Source of the DNA: Gnetum montanum | Lineage: Eukaryota; Streptophyta; Gnetopsida; Gnetales; Gnetaceae | DNA length: 64,000 nt | Reading direction: 5' to 3' | NCBI GenBank assembly: GCA_015680685.1 | Contig: MNCI01022655.1 | Location: forward strand, 607 to 64,606 | In this document: piece after piece, positions 58,022 through 64,000 of the stretch | Layout: each line of letters begins with the position of its first letter | Position numbering within the stretch: position 1 is the first letter of the stretch | Position numbers and translations under genes: made by a program | Notes under the pieces: generated by a model | What the model was told of the DNA's origin: nothing | Seen by the model: the letters and a program-made list of their open reading frames with translations, nothing else | Database searches by the model: none

Positions 58022-61000
58022 CTAGTCCCCAAGATCCTCTTCATCATCTGCTCTCACTCCACTAGGGCCAGCTCCATCACTAACATGTCCCTATAACGGC
58101 ACAAAAGAAATAAAAAAGAAAATAGGTAAGAGTAATAAAGAAACTCATAAACACAAAAACAAGAAAAACAGTTACACAAACAATGAAAACAATAAAACCA
58201 TATAAAAATAAGTGCCATAATAAAAATGCTCACAAATGAGGAAGGCCTTAAGCTAGCCTCCAAATGCTGTAGAATCTCCTCCTTGGGCACATTTTCCCAA
58301 TCCTCCTCTAAGCCAAGATCAATACTAGCCAAGGATTTCCCCTTGTCCACCGAGGTCCAGGTAGGGCGCTCAAGAGAGAACATGCCTATCGAACCCTCCC
58401 CAGAGGTGATAGTAATGGTTCTTTCGGGAGATCCCTCCACCTTGGTGCACTTGGCAAACCTATCATAAGTAGGACACAAGCCAAGCCCATCAATGAATAT
58501 CTCCATCTGGTAATGTTCAACTGACTCCTCCTTTAACCATTTCTTATACTGATGCTGGTGGTCCTTTTGGTCTTGACCCCACTTCTGTACTTTAGCAGCA
58601 AAGGATTTCCAATCATGACACTTTCTGTTAAGAAAATCCATTTGTGCCCTTTGTTCTAATAAATCTCGTGTCGCCTGCACTTTTTTGTTCAAAACCGTCC
58701 AGTAACGTGCATAGGTGATTTCAGATGTGCACTAGGTGCTATCACCAGACAGCCTAGTAGCAGCAAAATCATGACGGGATTAGAGATCCCTCTTCTCCTC
58801 TCTTTCCTTTGCTAGTGCTTCATTCAATGAATGCACCTCATCCCATAGATACTCAACTGAATGCCTACAAGTCCAAAGTGACTTGGCATTCTGTACGACG
58901 CAACCAGAAACTGCATCATACACATTTCTAGGGACTTGCTCAATATTCCCTGGCAGTTCAGGGAGGGCATCAATATGAGTTTCCTCAGAAGGATCCCATT
59001 GGAGCTTGTCACCTGTAGGTGTAAGTATCACACATATGAATTAGCTATAATCAACAACAAAAGCAAAGAAACACAATAAACCCTGACACTTAGCATAATA
59101 CATAATATACACATACCTAGTTCTGGGTGGGCTTCTTGTAGGCGAGAAACCACATCATTAATGATGCCTGTGACAAATTCCATTTTACTAGGCATATCAG
59201 GCCATGGCCTTAGTTGGTCAATTGATGTGGGGCAACCAGGGGAGGTCACCTCAATCAAAGCCTGCGATCCTGACACCTTTGTCCAAGATGTATGTGCTTC
59301 AGAAATCTCAACATCTACCTCTGATGCAAGAAAAAAATCAAGATAATAAAAAAACACATAAAAGAAAAAAGGGTACCAAAACATGGATTGAGCTAAAAGG
59401 AACATACCAAAAAGCCCTTTGCTGGTTAGCTTGGGCAGATCACCAAGTTGCAAAGATCCATCAAAGAAACCATCGAAGACACCTCTTTCATCACTTGAAT
59501 GCCTAAGTACATCCAAAGCCTTCGCAAGCTTCGTCCCCATGTTTCTTGTCACATCATCCTCTTGCGGGGTAGGAGGTTCCTTGATTGCTTCTTCCCCTTC
59601 TTTTCCTTCTTCCTCTAGCCCTGTGATGACCACTTCTAGTTCAACCATCGAGGCCATGACCTCTCTCTCCCCCTCAGGACTTTCCTCTGAATAACACCAG
59701 AATCCTAGATTTAGTATGACATAGCATATATGTACGTTTAATAACATATAAACCAAAACACAATAAAAATGTAAATATGTATCAATAAAATAAAATTCTT
59801 ACCTTCCACTGGTAGTACAAAATGGATCCTCTTTGCTCTTGGTGGTCTCACCTCTAGGGCAGACTCCCTTGGGTGTTCATTTCTCTTCACCTTCTCTTTG
59901 GATCTTCCAACAATCTCACGGATCAGACGTTTAGCCCTTTTAACAGATGTGTGCAGTATAGGTGGTTCCAATCCCAAGCTGTCACAGGAATTATGGGAAT
60001 GACTAGCTGCACCCCCAATAGTGATAGACATTGATTCGTCGATGCCTTCGGGTGGGTCTTGAGATCTAGTGGTGCTAAACAAATGATGAATCCAGGGGCG
60101 GGACAACTGTGAACGATCCCTCAAGATATAACGGTTATCACCATAAAATACTAGGAACTTAGCAAACCTACATAGGTACCCTACGAAGAAAGCAAATATA
60201 AAATGGGATTTAGCGTGGATGTTTGAATGTAACCTAACAATCTCCCCACGAAAAATAGATCCAAGAAATTGTGCCCAGTTATAGCACATGCGCATCTCTA
60301 AAACTACATGTATCACATGTGCAAACTCAATCCCAAGGTTTCTTCCTTGACAAAGATATTTAGGTAATGCCTGTGCCTGGAAGAGAGGATACAAGAAGTT
60401 CATCTCCATTGATCGGGTATCATCTCGCATAGCAAAAGCTTTAGGACCCCAAGACATGCCTAACCACTCCTCAAGCTCTTTTATGACTTGGCCTTCTTTA
60501 GTTGCTTTATCTATGGTCACCTTGGCACCATCCATGGGCATGCCAAAAAGATCAGAAAGAAACTCAGTGGTCAGGTGGAAAGATACCTTGACTTCTCAAA
60601 CTCACGTGGTAAAATGGGAAGCATCATCACTAAAAGAATCAACAATGGTAATCATCTCAGTAGCTGGAACACTAGGAGTCATAGCAGTGAACAAGTCCAT
60701 CAGACCTACCTGGGTAAGGTGGATCATGACCAACTCAAGGGCTTTCTTCTGCAACCATTGTTGTGACTACTCTACCTCCCCATATTTCATAAAAAGTGTG
60801 GCCTCAGTATGCCTTGTTATAATGGTAACTTCATTAGAGGAGATGGCTATCATAAAAAGAAAACATAGAGCGAAAGGTTAAAAACGTAATACATGATGAT
60901 GCAACAAAAAAAGAAAATGGAGTCTAAGGTGTGATCATTTACCATCAGTAAATGGCATAGGCACATTAGGGGCAGGATTAATTCTCTGAGGAAAAATTGG

Positions 61001-61757
61001 CCCATTAGAGGACCAATCCTCATGCAACCAACCATGAACTTGGCAGTGCTCAAAAGCCCTCAAGAATTGCCTATTGTTTTCAATGATAGCCACTTTTCTA
61101 TGGTCTAGTACTGCAGCACGAAGGATGGGGCTCACTATGAATGCCTCTAATGTTGTGCATGCTAAGGCAAGTCCATCATCATCATCGTGCATCCCATGCT
61201 CTTCAAAATGAGGCTTGTATAGGAAAGCAACATTTACACTTAGAAGATGACATAATTTTTAAAATAAAAGAGAATAAAAAATTAAAGTAAAACACAAATG
61301 GACATACCTGTCCACTCTATACACCATCCCTGGTGGGTTTTGGAATAGAGTGTGCACACGAAAGGCTAGAAAATATGTGTTGCTGCTGCTATAATGACTA
61401 CGAGTAGGAAGCTCCCACACATGAATCAAGGGACAAGTAGATCTAGGACCCTCAACAGGGCCTCCCTTGACCTTAAAAAGTCCCTCATCTATGTCGGTAA
61501 TGAAGGCATGCATGCCTTGTGTAGACTGAGGCAACATTGTCTCAATAATATCACGAGCCAATTGTTCACTTAGGTGAGACCATATAACCACACTAAAATT
61601 TTGCAGGATGAATGACAAAAAGGAATAAACACTGGGACAGAACCATATCACATGGAGCCTGATGTGCATGTCATAGGGAGGCATGTTTGGTGTAAAGGGG
61701 CCAAACCAAGCAAGTACGCCAACAAGCTCAACCACAAGAAGAGAGGGTTTAGGTCCC
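58022..61757 (-). pseudogene. E5 antisense multi-exon gene (aORF), best-preserved copy
   Basis: Function unknown. Exons on the minus strand: 2 61757-61308, 3 61238-60943, 4 60846-59803, 5 59686-59408, 6 59320-59117, 7 59012-58234, 8 58090-58022. Introns are 69-143 bases with GT/AG ends (GTATGT, GTAAAT, GTAAGA, GTATGT, GTATGT, GTGAGC). Every junction keeps codon phase, giving about 1040 codons with stops only in exon 4 (two TGA) and exon 7 (two TAG). Exon 1 and the promoter are missing. Exon 2: FWPLYTK-type hydrophobic start, VVELVGVLAWFGPFTPNMPP, WSHLSEQLARDIIETML. Exon 4: ATLFMKYGEVEQSQQWLQKK, EMITIVDSFSDDASHF, LFGMPMDG, EEWLGMSWGPKAF. Exon 5: Glu-rich. Exon 7: HSVEYLWDEVHSLNEALAKE, probably coiled coil. 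Exon 8: GPSGVRADDEEDLGD. Confidence 0.85.
59803..60846 (-). pseudogene. E5 aORF exon 4 (conserved core domain)
   Basis: 1044 bases, the longest exon and the best-conserved part of the protein in all four copies (1026, 1059, 1049 and 1044 bases in E2-E5). Conserved marks in order: EAT..MKYGEVE...WL, LMDLF....PS.PA.EM.TI.DSF..D, an [IL]FG[LVM]P.[ND]G turn, E.LG...G.KG, F...FPK.L.QGK..G.E.AW.MREVLE, the Arg/Lys-rich EIVRLHSNIHAKSHFIFAFF, and EGIDES. The hydrophobic run plus FG.P.[ND]G turn recalls the LLGLP..G turn of plant mobile domain proteins. That is a weak resemblance read by eye only. Two TGA stops near 60594-60600 probably replace CGA codons. Confidence 0.75.
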
Positions 61758-63096
61758 CTACATATAGCTAAAACATTAGGTAAGTAAAGAATCTAAGTGC
61801 TATAAAATAGTTTTTCTCTTCATAGTCTGCTATGACTATAAACTAGCAATGCACCATCTACTATGACACTAAACTAGTGCCATCCAAAGGGTTATGACGT
61901 GAAACTAACCCGCAACAATATGCTAAGACTATAAACTGGTGACATTATTGATGACCAGGCAACACTTGAAAAGATATATTGCTGCAACTGGTTGTACATC
62001 CTCCACAAAGACTTGCTACATAATTTGTCTCATGGACCCTGATGAAGCTGATGTTGTTCATGATTCTGTTTGCTTTGAATTTGCACATGGTGGCTCCATC
62101 TCCTTTGCTGTTCTCAAGTTTAAAGTGCTTAGTTAACCATTTTTTTGTGGTTTTCTTGTCTTCTTAGAGTTGTGTTTGTAGGATGACATGCCTGAGGCAT
62201 TCATGCATAGATGCACTTCATCATGACAACAAGGTATCACATTCTTCCTTACGCCTACAACTAAGTTAACCAATCTATTCATAAGTACATTCCCAACTCC
62301 TGATACATTCCCTGTTTTCCATTACATTCCCCTTAACCTATTCAATTACACCCCCTTGATACATCCTACTCATCCCAAAGCTCTTGATACACTATTGCAC
62401 ACTGTGATTCTCTAAGTAGTTGCAATGCAAAACACAGTACATGGTATAGGATACAAATGCAAACGCATGAGCACGAGTATAGCACCGAAAGCAAGCTCTT
62501 TCGAAAAGAAAAGAAAAAAAATAAAAAAATAAAAAATAAAAAAAAGGATAAAAACATCAAAGAGAAAAATGCATAGAAAAGGTCTTCATGACCCCATGGA
62601 CATCATAAACTAAAGACCATTGGCTCCTCTCATACAAGCTCTAAGTGAGAAGGCAATTGTCTTAGAAAGACAGTTATACTCATGTCTCAAAAGATCATGT
62701 TGCACATCATCACGTGGCTTTGGCTATTTGCAACGGGCCCTTATAAACACTCTACAAGAGCCCTATTTCTCCAAAGAATGCACTTCCTATGTCTTGGTTC
62801 CGAGTCTGCAGAAAAATTCGGCTACCGATAAGAACTAAAGATATGTCTTATTCATGTGAGAGCATTCCTCTCCCACAATTCCAACAAAAATTATAACTCT
62901 TGATCAAATCTTGATTTCCTGAGTTATAACCAATCCCCATGCATCTTGAACTATATTTCCCCAATCCCATGTACTTCTAAACACGGTGCGATGACATCCA
63001 ATCAATGGCTGATGGATAATGCTTCGTACTTAGTTGTTCATGGTGTTTTATACTTCTTTGTTGACACCTCTCGGGTGGATTCCTCCAGACATCAAC
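61758..63096 (+). other. E5 remnant of intron 1, dyad array and 3' noncoding region
   Basis: 61758-61815 is the tail of aORF intron 1. 61820-61950 holds four dyad units, with a perfect TAGTC-TGCTAT-GACTA near 61826. From 62160 the text matches the reverse complement of the 3' noncoding region of E2-E4, with the A-rich tract at 62504-62560. No pol text is present. The + frame 61939-62136 has no counterpart and is not called. Confidence 0.65.
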
Positions 63097-63109
63097 AAAG
63101 AGGGACCAA
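63097..63109 (+). other. E5 polypurine tract
   Basis: AAAGAGGGACCAA lies immediately before the TGAAACACCAC start of the 3' LTR, the same tract as on the minus strand in E1-E4. Confidence 0.8.
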
Positions 63110-64000
63110 TGAAACACCACTAATTTCAGCCTAACAATTTGAAATGAGAACAACTCAGATCTTTTTTGGCTTTTTAGGAGACATAATTTGACTAAGGCAT
63201 ATAACTCACGTTGAGGTCACACTGGCAGCGTGAGTACAACGTGACTAACTCCAACTACTTTAAAATCAAGTAAAATATGGTCCAATATGAAGGTGCAAGC
63301 CATCCTCAAGGGCCACTGATGTCCACTCCGTGTTTCAGCATTCAGGAATTCAAATTTCAAGATAAATTATTCACATTTTCACACTCACGCTGTCACTCAT
63401 GCTGAGGTCATGCTGGCAATGTGAGTGCAGCGTGAGCAACTCTGAAACCCCTCAAAAATAAGTCAAAATGACTTAATTCCAAGGTGCAAGTCAGCCTTAG
63501 AGTTCGTCATTGACAAAATTCAAGTCTCAGCCTTCAAAATTCTAGATTTCAAGTCCAGAATTACAAGTTTTTGCAGTTCACGCTGTGGTCACACTGCACT
63601 CACATTGGCAGCGTGAGTCCAGCATGAGCTGCTAAAAGTGGCTCAAAAAAAGTCACTCTCAGGCTCAGGTTTTAACCTGCAGATCACTCTTAGGGTCAGA
63701 CATAATCAGGAAATCATTGTACTTAAAGAACAGGCTTCAAAAATCAAAATTTGATGTGAAATATGTCATTTTTAGCTCACTCACGCTGAGGTCACGCTGA
63801 CAGCGTGAGTACTGGTCATGCCCAATCAAAAGCACACCAAACACATGCTGAGGACACACCAAGTCCAAATCAACTCACACTAGAAGCCCTGGTGAAATAG
63901 AGATGCCTCAAACAGCCACAGAACCACTCAAATTGACATCTTGCAACATTCAATTCAGAGACCGAGAAGTTTCAAGCGAGCTAGAGTCAATCTCTCTTGT
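63110..64000 (+). repeat. E5 3' LTR, first 891 bases
   Basis: Colinear with 51705-52604. Its palindrome words are in places better preserved than in the 5' copy, for example CTCACGCTG and CAGCGTGAG near 63780-63810. The LTR continues past the window, so no target-site duplication can be checked here. Confidence 0.85.

Larger units (their letters stand above)
51705..64000 (+). mobile_element. E5: youngest Tat-type element, no pol, antisense aORF (continues past window)
   Basis: Plus-strand order: 5' LTR (51705-53428), PBS, leader with tandem repeats, gag, protease, dyad array, aORF on the minus strand (61757-58022), short dyad array (61820-61950), 3' noncoding region, PPT (63097-63109) and the first 891 bases of the 3' LTR. 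RT, RNase H and integrase are absent: only about 1.3 kb separates aORF from the LTR. It is inserted in E4 gag. The two LTRs differ at roughly one base in eight or nine by eye, mostly transitions, so even this copy is old. Confidence 0.85.

Noticed and set aside
58022-61757. Envelope-like gene as in Athila elements
   Set aside because: The gene is antisense, has many introns, lies before RT rather than after integrase, and shows no clear signal peptide plus transmembrane anchor.
61939-62136. 65-residue + strand frame after the E5 aORF
   Set aside because: Lies in noncoding text with no match to pol or to other copies.
1-64000. Host protein genes, tRNA or rRNA genes
   Set aside because: No convincing exon series, tRNA cloverleaf or rRNA text outside the retroelement features was found on either strand.

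Overview
The window is nuclear DNA of a land plant. It is made almost entirely of decayed Ty3/gypsy LTR retrotransposons, and I found no host gene, rRNA or tRNA. The Tat/Athila-type elements, the absence of genes and the many old, deeply nested insertions suggest a large plant genome that removes DNA slowly. A gymnosperm would fit, but that is only a guess.

Layout. Six elements are stacked one inside the next, and only their left halves are visible. E0 (about 550-1581, +) is an Athila-like pol. E1 (1582-9676, -) interrupts E0. E2 (9677-18605, -) interrupts the 5' LTR of E1. E3 (18606-35490, -) interrupts the antisense gene of E2. E4 (35491-51704, -) interrupts the 5' part of E3 gag. E5 (51705 to beyond 64000, +) interrupts the N-terminal part of E4 gag. 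Decay falls from left to right: E0 and E1 are wrecks, while E5 still has long open stretches. E1-E5 form one family. They share LTRs of about 1.3-1.8 kb (TGAAACACCAC...TGNCA), a PPT of the form AAAGAGGGGCCAA, a PBS-like TGGTGCYAGAWGGAGG, a TATAAATACC promoter, a Tat-type gag with a CX2HX4GHX4C-like knuckle, a DDGxAT protease, and (E2-E4) RT, RNase H, a second archaeal-type RNase H and integrase.

The most interesting content is an antisense multi-exon gene, called aORF here. It lies between the gag-protease and RT-integrase blocks of E3 and E4, remains as fragments in E2, and lacks its first exon in E5. Seven to eight exons with matching lengths, GT/AG borders and reading phases can be followed across copies. 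In E5 they join into about 1040 codons broken by only a few stops. E3 and E4 also carry a TATA box and a conserved first exon upstream. I do not recognise the protein.

Arrays of short inverted repeats, each introduced by CTAGTTTA and built as a 4-5 base arm, a 6-base spacer and the complementary arm, lie at every border between modules (gag-PR | aORF | pol | 3' region). E1 has lost pol and aORF between such arrays, and E5 has lost pol plus the aORF promoter and exon 1. The LTRs contain family-specific palindromes, including a perfect 40-bp one in E4.
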